A DNA stretch of 64,000 nt from Apostichopus japonicus (GCF_037975245.1 NC_092579.1:6881001-6945000); one strand, 5' to 3'; positions 36,425-48,729 are shown, numbered from the stretch's first letter. The notes: generated by a model not told the origin, from the letters alone. Made by a program: numbers and translations.

Positions 36425-39400
36425 ATGTTGTCTGTCCAACAACACCTCACCAGCACTCCATCGGTGTTGACGGCAGCAGTATTTGGTGGCCTGGGACTAC
36501 TATGGCTTTACCGTAGACTGACAAAGAGACAAGCAATAGCCTCATTGAAGGACAAGGTTGTGTTAATTACTGGTGCAAGTTCTGGAATTGGTGAAGGTAA
36601 AGTCGGTTTATATTGATTTAAATATAATGCAATATGGAACGATAACTGATGAATATTCATGAGTTACAGTAGTGGCAAGAAACAGGCAGTTTGGACAATT
36701 TTACAATGCTTTTTGCCACTATATGCTGTCCTCTAATATCATGCTTCAAAGCACTCATACTGACAGTATGAACAGTTCCTAACCTTTATCTGCCAGAAAT
36801 AGGATATTCATACTGCTTGTGCTGTCATTACAAGTGTTTTGAAGCATGATTGAGAGTACAGTATATAAAAACTTTTATTATTTAATTTTTTATTATTGTC
36901 ATCTTAAATGAGGGTAGTCCTGCTCAGTGCAAAAGCACTGCTTTCCAGAGGAGCCCTCAATTGGGTGCAAGGAATTGCATTAAGTTATAAGATTATTCTC
37001 AATGATTTATTCTGTAAACTCTTGAAGACATTTGGTGCTAACCTAACCTGATACATTAACTAAAGGCTTTGATCTACAATCATTAAGAAATATGACACTG
37101 TTTTCAGAGATATTACTAACAATATTGCTTGTATCATAAAAAATAAAAAAACTTCAGTTACAAGCCAATATTTTCTTAGTTCTAAGTGAACACTCCCTTG
37201 TAACTTTAACACAAACCATAATATGAACAGCTATGCAAGAAAAGAAGTACATTCATATCATAGAGATAGAGAGGGAAGCAAGGCCCCTAGTATTGACGTT
37301 ATTAACATATATAGTAGTTCTGAGTAAACTATTTTCATGTTAGACTCAATATCCATAATCCAACTGTTACACCTATCTCCTACCCCATTCCCACTTATCC
37401 TCCCCACCCCACTTTCAAAATCCACCCCCAATTTCTATCTCCACCTCAACTTAATACCCCTGACTTACCTTTCCGAACCCCATCCTCTACTTAATACTTA
37501 CAATATATCTAAATATTTTGTTACTTCCAAGCAATTTCTGTGTCTTACTTTGACACTGTTAATTTTCTTCATCTTGGATAACTTTTCACTGGAACAGGTT
37601 TTCTAGAATTCATACATAATCTTGGTGTATACTTGGCTTTATCTTCCATACAGCTTGTGCTCATGCTTTCCATAAGGTCGGCTGCAGGGTAATTATCAGC
37701 GCAAGACGCTTGGAAGAACTGGAAAGAGTGAAAAAAGATGTAATATCAAGGACAGTTGTAAGTATTTTGGTATGTTTTCATTTTGAGACACTAAAGACTT
37801 TGATTGTGAACCTTCATGGTTCGGTTGGAGGATTTAACTATAGGTCCAGGGTCCAGGGTAAAAAGCAACAGGTATTCCAGGAATTGTAACTAGCACTAAT
37901 CTTTTACATACATGTATGATGTTCACCATGTTATTGTTTTTGGTAGGGATCAAAGGTCCACGGAGGTCTAAACTTAAAAGCACCAAGAATCAAAACTTGG
38001 CCAGGGATTTTACATGCATCATTGTTTTTCATATGTCCAATATCATTTCAGATCAACAGAGGTTAAAGCCTGAAAATCTTAATGTCCATAATGAGTTCAA
38101 GGTCCCTAGCTTTTAAAGAACAAACTTGATTCTTTCTTGACAGGTCGTTTCCCTGTGATGAGAAGAAAATTTTAATTTTTCCTTTAATAGTAACATCTAT
38201 TTGCCTAGATATAGTGATACTTGGTAGATCCTAATAAGACTATCATTACTGCTTCTTTAATGCATGGTGTTCCATTTTCTTACATGTCAAGCAACTGCTG
38301 AGAAAGTTATCACTCTCTATAAATGCAAGAAAAAGTGTCTTACAGTTGTCAAATTACAGGGGAAGGAGAATGTATGTCCAGTATTGCCTTGAGACCATAA
38401 ATGTTTCAGTATAGTGGCTTGATTGGTGTCATAATAGGACTATTCCTGAAAACATTTCAATAATGAAACAAGCTACTTTGTTTGTCTACTAGCTCTCTTG
38501 GGAGTAGTAGCCCAGCTAGCCTGTTCAGAAGTGAAGGCTTAATTTGACCCGATCACATGTTTTGTTCCATCTCTCAATTGTGCTCTTTGTGTCATCACAG
38601 GAAGGCCAATCTCACGAACCACAGGTCATACAGATGGACGTCTCAGACTTTGCCTCGATCCCAGATAAGATCCAGACAGCCCTCTCGTACCATGGTAGGA
38701 TAGACATCCTAATCAACAATGCGGGACTTTCTTACCGAGGCTCTGCCTTGGAAACCAAAATTGAAGTCTACCAGAAACTGATGCTTGTAAATTATTTTGG
38801 ATGTGTAGCTGTCACTTCTGGTAAATAAACATAAATAAATGTTGTGGATTTTAACTAAAACTTTCCGATATAGTCTGGGTTGAAATAACAAAGGATACCT
38901 AAAATGAAAAACAAAAACCTTCAGGCTGACTTTAATGGTCAATCATGCTTATAAATCCTCCAAGATAAGATATCAACTCATGGTGTCGAATTTGGTTATA
39001 AATTTTTAGATTCTTTGCACAACTGCTATGCCATTACAAAACACTCACATGACTAGATTTCTATTTTTGATAACTTTTCATTAATCAACCTTATACTTGA
39101 TTCATTGCTTGTGTTGGTAAGAATACTCTTGATAACATTACTACTTTCATTAATCAACCTAACACTTTATTCATTGCTTGTCTTGGTAAGAATACTCTTG
39201 ATAATACTGCTACAAACTATCTTAGGTAAGAGATGTTGGTAATCAGTCTGTTTGCAGCTGTGCAAAGACTTTTACAGTACCTTCGGAGAAACGAGTTAAC
39301 CATCCTAAAATTTCATTTTATTATAGTAAGACAAAATAATATCATTTATAATGTATTTGAGATGTTGCTTGTAAATTGCAGATCAACTGCCTGTCTCTTT

Positions 39401-41618
39401 AGTCACTCACTAGTGAGATGGGAGTAAACATAAAATTAGAAGGTCAATTGCAACGTTAATCTTTAATTGTTTGTTTCCTAGCTGTCTTGCCCTCTATGAT
39501 TGGAAACAAGGGAGGAAGTATAATAGCTGTCAGCAGTGTGCAGGGGAAGATAGGTCTCCCATACCGGACAGCGTGTAAGTAGAACAAGCTCCCATTTAAT
39601 TATGTATTATTATCATTATGTATGTATTATTAGTAACAGGTGTAAAGTACTGGAGATGCATATAATCAATGCAAAGACAACAGACCAAATAAGGCACAAC
39701 ACATTATGTGTGTAAACCTTGATCTAAGAGCTGAACTCAAAACTCATTTTTTATTTCTTTTACTAGTGTACATAAAGTTCATTGCACAGTTGGATGCACT
39801 TTATATAAAGCAACTGTTTATAGCAAACTGCATATTGACTTCCAAACAGCCAGTGTAAAAAAATATATTGAAGTTAGAGGGCCTGCGGCTTCTTCCTTAC
39901 ATGATTTCCTTTGGAGACCAACTAATTTGAACACATAGAGAAACAGGTTAAGTGGAGTGGAAACTACTCGTCCCACAGTTCAATGTTCCAATTTCCTTGA
40001 CTATGAGACCTATATTCGTCTCAGTTTACTATGATCAGAAATTGTTTTTTAATGGTTTCGTGTGTTAGAAAGCCGGAATGAAGAAACCGGAAGTGTTTGC
40101 CATTTTTCCGCTTCGGCAATAAATTTGTGGATTGTATGTTATCAATGGTTGTACTGTGTAAATTTGTTGAATTTGGGTCTAATGATTAGAATGTGGAAGA
40201 CCTATGACAACAGTGGTTGCTTTTGAAGTTTCTTTAAAGTATGTCAGAGTGGAGTTCAAAAACAAGTGAGCTTAAATTACTGCATGCATAACAGTAAACA
40301 ATTTCCACTTCTAGATGGCAAGTTCGTAATACACAAATCTGGTCTGCATCTGTTTAGGTTTACATCCTCAATGCTCTGGTTTTCACATATTTTTTACGTT
40401 TTATTCTTGTATGTTTACAGATTCAGCATCAAAGTTCGCTGTGCAATCATACTTTGACTGTCTACGAGCTGAAGTAGCGGAGCATAACATTCATATTGGA
40501 ATCATTAGTCCCAGCTACGTACAGACAAATCTCTCAATTAATGCAGTCTGTGCAGATAATAGTCAACATGGAAGTAAGTCAAATATTATCTTCTTCTTTT
40601 TTGCAAAAAAAATGCTATGTTGTATGTTAGTTACTAGTTTGAAGAATTGAGATTCTATGCGCCATTTGATAAGTTCCCCTTGAAAATTTAGGTTCCAATC
40701 CCCAATTAGGAACCTTTTTTCTGCAATCTTCTTTTGGGAATCCATGTACACAAATATGTTTGATTATGTGTTTCATTTTACAAATAGACCAACTCATACC
40801 CACTATGTTTGATTAAACAAATTCTTTTTATACACAGACAAACCTGTACACAAACATCCTGTCGACCTAAATCACCTACTTTCAGTACTGACATACATAT
40901 AGTATGCAGTCACATCATAAGTGTTTTATTGATTACAGTACAATCCATGATTGTGATTTACCAATTGCCCTTTCTTTGCAAATCGTTCTGAATGTCATTC
41001 AAATAGTGCACTGACAGACTGTACATACTGAATTAGTTCACCAAACTTTCTCCAAAGTCACTAACTATACATTACTGATCCTATAATCTCCCCTCAGTTT
41101 TGAAGATGGCTGTCTTTTGCACATAGTTGGAATACTGGTTATGTAGTCTAGAAATGCCAAACAAGTTACAACCGACATACTCTTTAGATACTTGGGAAAT
41201 GACCATTGAACTACCTCGTAGTCAAACCTCTATATCAATCCTAAATATTTGTTTGCAATCTGCAAATATTTTAACTGAATTGTTTGTAGTTTGAGTCTAA
41301 GTTTCGTTCCATTTCAACTTTTACAAAATCAATCTTTTCTCAACCAGTATTTTGTTCACCTGAAATGGTTCAACCATTCAAAGATAAATATCATAAATAT
41401 TTGTCTCCTCAACAGAACTAGATTCTACCACTGCCAAAGGGATGACACCTGAGTACCTTGCAGACAGGATTGTTCTCCAGACAGCTTTGGGTGAAGCCGA
41501 TGTCGTGGTTGGGCCATTTTTGCACTGTATTGGTGGTACAATTAATGCCCTTTTCCCAGCTTGGATCAGAATGGTAATGAGAAAGCGAGCAAAGATGGGC
41601 ATGACTGCAGAGGATTAG
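36425..41618 (+). CDS. DHRS7B: DHRS7B-like short-chain dehydrogenase/reductase, complete, 6 exons
   Basis: DHRS7B (PexRAP) is a membrane-anchored SDR at peroxisome/ER that reduces acyl- or alkyl-dihydroxyacetone phosphate in ether-lipid synthesis. Exons are 36425-36596, 37654-37757, 38601-38820, 39482-39574, 40421-40573 and 41416-41618; phases are consistent and the total is 945 nt (314 aa, TAG stop). Residues 12-31 form an N-terminal membrane anchor. The cofactor motif TGASSGIG is at 49-56, NNAG at 131-134, and the catalytic set is Asn156, Ser184, Tyr197 and Lys201 (YSASK). Exact family blocks are NNAGLSYRGSALET, NYFGCVAVT, VSSVQGKIGLPYRTA, FDCLRAEV, ISPSYVQTNLSINA and DSTTAKG. Human DHRS7B is 325 aa. 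The exon 4/5 junction splits the catalytic Tyr codon. The gene is divergent from USP22 (about 2.9 kb apart). Confidence 0.96.
36720..36867. mobile_element. TA-flanked foldback MITE in DHRS7B intron 1
   Basis: About 148 bp with inverted ends of about 34 bp. The left begins TATATGCTGTCC and contains CATGCTTCAAAGCACT; the right contains AGTGTTTTGAAGCATG and ends TACAGTATATA. TA at each edge fits a Tc1/mariner-type duplication. It has no coding capacity. Confidence 0.65.
39077..39212. repeat. 69-bp tandem duplication in DHRS7B intron 3
   Basis: TTAATCAACC at 39081 and 39150 opens two copies, each with TTCATTGCTTGT and GGTAAGAATACTCTTGATAA. Confidence 0.8.
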
Positions 41619-41932
41619 AAGCCATGTAAATATAATCCCCTCCCAGCAGGTGGAATTCATTACATGACAAGTCTCAGAAATATCTATTAGAAATTTCAGA
41701 TTCTTTGCTGTATATAGCATGTGTAACTTATCTGGTTTAATATTTGTTTCCAGCTTGAAAAGATGGAATCAGCTTTGGGGATTTATGGTGATGGCTTTTG
41801 AGTGAATTTCCTTGGAAATCTTGTGCTGTCAGGAAAAACATGAATGCTCTTGAATCGGCTTACAATGTATCTGTTATGCAAACCAAACATGAATGTTTCA
41901 AAGAAACTTTTGTAGTGCAATATTAGAAGAAG

Positions 41933-41938
41933 AATAAA
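41933..41938 (+). terminator. Candidate DHRS7B polyadenylation signal
   Basis: An AATAAA hexamer lies 315 bases after the DHRS7B stop codon. Further AATAAA hexamers occur downstream, including 43501-43506, so this choice is tentative. Confidence 0.4.
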
Positions 41939-43057
41939 GTATGTACTCAGGAGGTATACTTCTCCAAAAAGCCAACATTGGATAATTTCGTCAAGTTTGG
42001 GTGGAGTATAGTACAACGACCATATTTTTTTTCTGGGAATTCAATTTTTCCCTCTGGTTGACGTACATATAATCATGATAACAATAAGATATTCTTATTC
42101 CATCAAAATAAAAAGCACTTCACAATAAAGCATAAACTTAATACTGCTGTACATTAAATATCAGGGTAAATATCTACTTGTTATGTTTAAAAGGAGGATT
42201 GAAATGTTGGGCATCTCAGTGTTTGCCGGTGCTGTGTTTTAAAAGATGGCCAAATACAGATCTTTACTCTGTAATACTTCATCCAGTAGTAGTTTGTCTA
42301 TATTAAAAATCCAAGGCCAAAAGAATTTGAAGGTAACAGCAAGCCGTAGTTTTCATCATTACTATGCAAATTATGGGCTTGAAGATGAATTTAAATTCTG
42401 TGAAGTTGTTTTCATTGGGTTGCCTTTATATGTGAGTGTGAATGAACTTTGGGGATGTAACTTTGTCAACAATCATAAGTTAAGATGTACTGTTGTATCT
42501 ATGAAGGAAAAAGCCAAATAAGTCAAAATTTAAATTATTCTGGAGCTCTTAGCACAATTGAGGAACGTTCCAGGGACACTACTTATCTGGGGACCAGACT
42601 TATATTTAACCACCCATGAAAGCTCTCTTTGTCTCTGACTTGGGCCTTCGTGTCTATGGTGACTTAAAGACCACAAATTCATGGCCTGTAAACCCAATGT
42701 GATGAAATGAGGAGCACACATTTTGACAAGTGGACCATGTTATCACTCTCATCTAATGGGATGAACAGCTGTGTGAAATTTAAGAGGGTGGAGTGGGGTA
42801 TGGCGATAGACATGAAGTGCGGGGAATGGGTTCTTCCTTCTCAAAAACCTCTAACTCTCTCCTTCCCTCTGGTAAAAGGAGCCACAATTTTGTGACATAC
42901 TCATCCAATCATAACATCAAGAATATTTTTTCAACATAAGTAAAGCTTATCTTTGTATCAGTTCAGAAGAACAAGAACCGAGGGCCTAGTTGAAAGCATT
43001 TACGTTCTTGTTCTGGACCATACAATTGGTAAAAGCCTGATTTGAACTTTGTAGGGT

Positions 43058-43436
43058 AGGGCGTTGTGGTCAAGTGGTTAAGGCAGTGGACTTGTGATCT
43101 AAGGATTACAGGTTCGAGCCCTGGCCAAATCATTGCATGGTGTCCTTGGGCAAGGGCACTTTATCTCCATTGCCTCTCTTCACCCAGGTGTATAAATGGG
43201 GACTTGCGAGGTGACTTGTTAATATAGTTGCATGCGCCGGTTTGTTGCTGCACCCTATGGGAAGTCCCACAGGGGACACGTGGCTGTGGTGCACTCTGGT
43301 GCCCCAGGAGAGATTTTTGAATTGTGCACACTTTGGTGTGTAGGTGTGACAAGTTAACAGTAACTAGGGCTAAGTACAGCGCAGCGAGACTTTATTGTAA
43401 GTTGCGCTATATAAGAACTGTTAATTATGATTATTC
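43058..43436 (+). mobile_element. tRNA-derived SINE
   Basis: The 5' part has an RNA polymerase III A box (GTGGTCAAGTGGTTAAGGCA) and a B box (GGTTCGAGCCC) spaced as in a class II tRNA (Ser-like). The body includes a conserved-looking TGCGCCGG..GTTGCTGCACCC region, and the 3' tail GCGCTATATAAGAACTGTTA is typical of SINEs mobilised by LINE partners. It lies between DHRS7B and TMEM11. Confidence 0.75.
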
Positions 43437-43709
43437 TGTGAGAACCCTAAATTTTTTCTAGTGTGATGTGAAATCAGTGTCATTTGTAACTCATATTGAA
43501 AATAAAGATAGAAATACAAATCATCAAAATAAATTGTCTCTCTTTTATTTAATTTCCTTTCATGTCAATCAAACAAGCAATTCCATGGGAGAGTTACAGG
43601 TAACACTCAAATTTACATTTGTTATGAAACAAATTTAATTTCAAATCCGTGTAGTTGGAAACTTTCAATCTTTTTTGTGTAAACCCTGTGTGCATATTTA
43701 CGCATTTTA

Positions 43710-43917
43710 TTTTTTATTTAGGGACAAGTTATTTGATCCTGAAGCAGGTGCATCAACTATGGCATTAGTATATCCAGACTGGTTTTGTATTAGAATAAAT
43801 CAAGGTCTTTTTATTGGCAAAGTAGTAACAAAAACATTAAAAGATCTGAAAAAGTACAACCCTGTTAAAACACTTCCCAAAAATTTAGAAAAGATTGAAT
43901 TGTGCACAATTTAGCAT
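43710..43917 (+). CDS. Orphan open segment, possible exon
   Basis: After a TTTTTATTTAG acceptor-like tract an open frame reads RDKLFDPEAGASTMALVYPD, WFCIRINQGLFIGKVVTKTL and KDLKKYNPVKTLPKNLEKIE, ending LCTI and TAG. The composition looks protein-like (balanced charge, repeated Lys-Asp-Leu) and not repeat-derived, but I do not recognise it. It lies 2.1 kb after the DHRS7B stop on the same strand. It might be an alternative last exon, a gene fragment or chance. Confidence 0.2.
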
Positions 43918-44879
43918 TGATATGCCATAGTGTGTTCTAAAGTTATTCCAATTTCGAAGGTAATCCCCTTAGAAGTATTAATATTCGGAATACTCCTTTA
44001 AGATTCCATAGAAAACGAGTTCTTCAGCCCTAATCTAAGCGTTAGTCCATTGTATCAAAAATTTAAGTAAACAAAATTTGTTCTTTTAGCTTGAATCCAA
44101 CACCCATCAGAGCAAGTGGATGACACTAAAATCAGAAGCAAATTTGTGATCCAATGAAACATGTAACTTGAGACCTTAAAGTAACCTCTCTTTGGAGTCA
44201 ATTCTGTATTGCCTTTGAGATGTTGACTTATCAGTCTGTGTTTGGCCATTTGATGAGCCACTGATGGGTTTTTTGGAAATTTTATCAATATCTCAAGAAA
44301 TCAAATTGGAATAAAGCAGTACAAACTTGGACTGTTTACAGGCTTTTATCTGCCTAAATGTATCAAAATAAACTTTATACTTAAAGTAATTGATATTATG
44401 TGCTATAAATTGTAAACCTATTGTATACAATAAGGAGGGGAGGGTGGGGAGTGAAATTACATGGTAACACACACAAATGGGGGAGGGAGAAGCATGCACA
44501 ACAACAGTTGTGCACATGAAGGGCTGGGCATGCCCCTCCCTCCCCCCCCCCCCTCTATTCCACCATGTGTACAACTTCACAAGTGACAGACAATGCTCAC
44601 CTCTCATGTCAGAACATGAACCACAGGCAGTTCTTATATGTGTCATACAAAGTCTTCATGGCAAAACAGGATATTCTTTAATATTCTAATAAGTTTCCCA
44701 CATTGACTTCTCGGCTGTACAGTACGTGCTGTAGTCCGGATCTGATCAACCAAATCTCCAACAGGAGAACAGCACGTAAGTCTTGAAATCTTTGTTTCAG
44801 CTGAAATCAGTGAACTGGAAACATCATCTTCTACACAGTAGAAAAATTATCAGCTACTAATTAAAGCCAGTGCCAAATG

Positions 44880-45665
44880 CAAGCTTAACAAACCTGTTTT
44901 AAGAATTACTCAAAAATAAGATTGCTTCAAATCAACCTGTCCATCACATTCACTTATAAATGTTCACCACCTTTGGAACTCGCTGGGTAGTTTCCAAACT
45001 TTAACCAACTCTTTATGTGCTACATTAAGTTCATTAAGAATACACAAATCTCAACCTGATCAATCACCAAAAAGACTGTTGATTGAAGATCTGGTTGAGA
45101 TCTGCACGATACTGCAGAAATCCAACATAAAGGCTTTTGGCGACCATGACTCTTTTCACGGTTCACATCGTTCATACTGGTCAATCATTCATACCAATGA
45201 TCTACCCAGTCAGTGATTGGCCTCAAGTAGCCAAAAAAATCTGGCATCTTACTGTGTCCTGCAAAGGCTGGTGCCTTTAACAAACTCTAATTATGAAAGC
45301 AGCTGTTTGCATCTGGTCACCAATTTCTGTCTAACTTAACAAACCTGTTTCAACTTTCTTCAAATTCGATTGTTTGAAATCAGACTACGACTCCAGCATT
45401 CAAAGTTTTTCAACCAAGTGAAATTTTAATCAGCCTTCAAAATGAAACTTGATGAACTGGGATGGGCATGGAATTAACATTTACAAAATTTTACAAAATT
45501 GCTGTGTAAAACTTTTTTAATAATGCTTTAATTTAAAAGTTCATGAGGAATACACAAAATTTAAAATCTGATTAATCACCACAAAGAATGCTGATTACAA
45601 ATCTGGTTGGGTTCTGCAGAATATTGCAAAGTACCAAAACTGCCTTAAGTCTCTTTGTTGGTTCC
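44880..45665. repeat. Diverged tandem duplication, unit about 450-510 bp
   Basis: CTTAACAAACCTGTTT occurs near 44885 and 45336; AAGAATACACAAAT near 45036 and GAGGAATACACAAA near 45545; ATCTGGTTG[AG]G plus TCTGCA near 45091 and 45602. Spacing is uneven, so the copies have indels. Confidence 0.55.
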
Positions 45666-46177
45666 TATCATTGATGGTTCCCAAAGATATGTAGAGTCAA
45701 AGATTGTTCAAATGCCCAAACAAAGTTGTTTGGCAAAGGCAACTGCCATACAAAAAAACTTAGAATAATGTCAAACAATATTATCTGAATCCAGTGTCCA
45801 TAAGAAATTGCTATGTGCATAAATGTATGTGCCTGGCCTTGATAGCGGTTTTGACACTGAGTCTTGTCTGAATTTACAAACAATACTGTCCAATATTGTG
45901 AAAATGGAAGATTTTTAGTTCGGTTATAATATGATGCATGTTAAAGCAGAGGCAGGCCAATTTTACACAGTAGTTGTCAAAAATTGATAATAATACTGTC
46001 TGCACAGAGTCATCATGAAAGAACATAATATCGTCAAAAACTAGAAACCCTGGTCTGGTATCAAATCAGTTTGTTATTGCTAATATTTTAACATATGAAT
46101 ATTAACCTAGATGCATCCGATTTTGGAACCCAGTGCTATCATGATATTTCTAGTGTAGACAAAACATATGTACTCAT

Positions 46178-46183
46178 TTTATT
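46178..46183 (-). terminator. Candidate TMEM11 polyadenylation signal
   Basis: An AATAAA hexamer on the minus strand (TTTATT on plus) lies about 285 bases past the TMEM11 stop codon. Confidence 0.4.
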
Positions 46184-46467
46184 TTAATTGGCCTGCAGTG
46201 AATAAATACACAGAATACAGATTGTCTTTGTCTTTTACACACAGGGATACTCTTTTTTTTCCCTCACCTATCTTTGCCACAAAATTGCTAAAATCCCATT
46301 CAGTAAAACATTTCTTAAACTTCTCAAATTTGTACCAAAATCTATTTTTGCCTTTTTTTCAAATTTCACATAAGTCCATGCAAACCTTCCAGATAGAAAA
46401 CACTCTGCTTTTGGAAAATAAACTACTTTCCTCTGTGGACGTTTGTTGTTTCCGTTCATTCCTTTTT

Positions 46468-47629
46468 TCATTGATACATCCAGTGGTAGAACTTATGGCC
46501 CATGTACACCGCCGTCACTGCTGCTATCAAGTTGTGTAGAGCCTTTCTGTATTTGTCATCTTTGCGAACCAGGACCACAGGGGAGGACGTGCCCAACATC
46601 TGCATCGGTAGCTTGGTTAGAACCCCATAGTCATATTCCACTTGATACTTACAGCATGGATCAAACTGCCACGATACCCCATATATAGAAGCACATATGA
46701 TACTTAAAGTTCCCATAGGGATACTGACGAAATTGGCCAAGTCATTTTGAATTAGCATTGGGGCAGCTAAACAACTCACACCTGCAAGTACTGCAGTTTT
46801 GTGGAGACAGTTTCCTATAGTGATCCACTTCGCTGTTTCATCACCGAGTTTGGCAGGTTCGATAATAATTATACCTCTCCGAGCTTCTAGGGCTTGGTCT
46901 AGATCAATTTCAAACTGCTCTTGAGCGTTACCGTTATCATAGATTTCTTGAATAATTGCACAGTCAAGAGGCAGAGCCTCCCTAAGAAAACAAAAAAAGG
47001 AAAGGAAAAAGTACAAACAAGTGTTCTAACATCAAAGCGTTTTATGATATAATAGTATGTGGAACATTAATCTTCAAGAGGTTGTGGTTTCTGCAACTTC
47101 ATTGAATGATTACAAGGCAAAATTGGACAATCACTGGAATCTTAATAATGAGGAACTGTATTTGTTTTGTGAACTGTTGTATCTATTTTGCGCTGCAGTT
47201 AGGAGTGCCTAAAAGGACTTTCCTTTCTTGGAGCCCGTCAGAAATCAAGTAATATTAACAAACATAACTTTGACTATAGTATTATTTAGCAGAATGAGAA
47301 GCAGAACTATTTCATGTCTACTGTCTCCAATTAAGCTATTTTATACCTCTTCTAAATTCGTTGACATTATGGAAGAAAAAAGGCGATTGAGATTTATTTT
47401 AGCGCTCGCCTAGGTCTACCCCTTTGTGGATCTCATGATCCAGCAGTCTGTAGTAGTGCAGAGCTAACTCAAGCTTGGCCTAACTTAGTTGGATCATTTT
47501 ACCACATTTTTTTTAAAATAATAGGTAAATTAATATAGAACGTGCAAAAATAGTTGTTGAGGATTCCATTCAGGTCGATCATAACGATAAATATTAGCTT
47601 ACTTGCCTTAAGTATTACCTCTTTACCAT
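46468..47629 (-). CDS. TMEM11: TMEM11-like mitochondrial membrane protein, 2 exons (first tentative)
   Basis: TMEM11 (PMI in flies) is a mitochondrial membrane protein that controls mitochondrial shape and cristae. The main exon 46468-46981 follows a TTTTCTTAG acceptor in phase 2. It encodes EALPLDCAIIQEIYDNGNAQ, GDETAKWITIGNCLHKTAVL, SWQFDPCCKYQVEYDYGV, SSPVVLVRKDDKYRKALHN and a last hydrophobic segment ending HWMYQ before TGA. All match human TMEM11 blocks (GDETARWITVGNCLHKTAVL, WQFDPCCKYQVEYD, TPVVLVRKDD). Three hydrophobic segments are visible. A possible 11-nt coding part of exon 1 (47619-47629, MVK plus two bases, GTAATA donor) fits phase 2 and would give 174 aa against 192 in human. 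The main exon is certain; the start is not. Confidence 0.9.
47619..47629 (-). CDS. TMEM11: Tentative TMEM11 start exon
   Basis: ATG GTA AAG AG followed by GTAATAC gives phase 2, which matches the phase 2 acceptor of the main exon at 46981 and restores Arg-Glu-Ala. The vertebrate protein also has a short variable N terminus coded by its first exon. Other ATG/donor combinations upstream cannot be excluded. Confidence 0.35.
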
Positions 47630-48151
47630 GAATGTTAACCTTGGGCCTAACACGTTTGGGCTTCTATCACTCATGAGATTACGAAGATTCGCGCAACTGC
47701 CCCCTAGTATGACACACGGATCTTTTTGTTTACAACGAGCATTACTGGGTCTAGACAAGTAAAGAAATGAAAGAACTGGATTAGCCTACAACAACGTAAT
47801 AACGAGGACCTAGTGCAATTAACCTTTCAATGAAGCTTTCTTTGTGGAAATGTTTTTGCAAATTATCATAGGAACATACTTATCGTCAATAGCCATGTAC
47901 GTCTTTCAATGAATTTTACAGCAAAATAGGAGTACGAGACCAGTTTCCCTTTTCGGAGCGGCGAACACTTGAATGATATACCAGGATCATTACTGCGCTG
48001 CTGCGCATTATATATAATCATATCGGACAGTCAGTTGTAATAGAGGGCGGCTTTTATCTTATCTTATATGGTCATCTTCCAGCTCTTCTGCTCAAAACTC
48101 TGGCGTGTAAACTTGGTATATTATCCCTGTACGATGTCTCTTAGTTTCCTT

Positions 48152-48708
48152 CAGTAGAGTCGCCAGACATCTCAAGCAATTACAAGCAGGTACAGCAATT
48201 AATTAGGGGGCATAATGTTTATTTGTGAATGCCGTCCTGGAGGAGGGGTCTATAAGGGGACGGGGTTTCCCTTTCATTATTTTGATTAATTATGGGTCCT
48301 CAGATGCAATCTGGTGCTATATTTTGCAACTTGAAGCAGCTTTACGTTCAAGAATTTCAGGCTTTAGTATGTCCGACATTTATGGTTTTAATTGAGGCGG
48401 ATGAAAAAGTTATACAAAAAATGGAAATTAACCTTTTTGCTTTGATAATGATTTTAAATAAGAGTGTTGAAATTGAAATTCATGCAGGGTAGTATTGAAG
48501 TTTCAGCACTAGCGGTTCACGCCGGGGCCTCTGTGACATTGTTAGTGAGAAAACAACTGGTTATTGTGATGCACGGTCGATGGAAGAAGTTTTACTGATG
48601 AACATAATACGTTTCGTCCTTTGTAAACAATTTTTTGGGGAGCATGATTTTTTTGGGGAGGGCACGTGCCCCGCCCCCCCCCCAGGCCACCCCTTGGCTA
48701 TGCGACTG
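48152..48708. mobile_element. Diverged hAT-type element
   Basis: A 557-bp segment that starts CAGTAGAGTCGCCA and ends TGGCTATGCGACTG. Reverse-complementing the right end gives 10 of 14 matches to the left. It is flanked by exact 8-bp GTTTCCTT at 48144-48151 and 48709-48716. No transposase is coded. Confidence 0.65.
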
Positions 48709-48729
48709 GTTTCCTTGAGAAGGTAGGTG

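Larger units (their letters stand above)
41619..46467. other. Convergent intergenic region DHRS7B-TMEM11
   Basis: This holds the 3' ends of both genes, the SINE at 43058, the orphan open segment at 43710 and a diverged duplication at 44880-45665. The remainder shows no recognisable gene. Confidence 0.55.

Noticed and set aside
43058-43136. Functional tRNA gene
   Set aside because: A and B boxes are present but acceptor and anticodon stems pair poorly and it is fused to a SINE body and tail.
46168-46688. Plus-strand ORFs over the TMEM11 region
   Set aside because: They are antisense shadows of the TMEM11 exon and its 3' flank.
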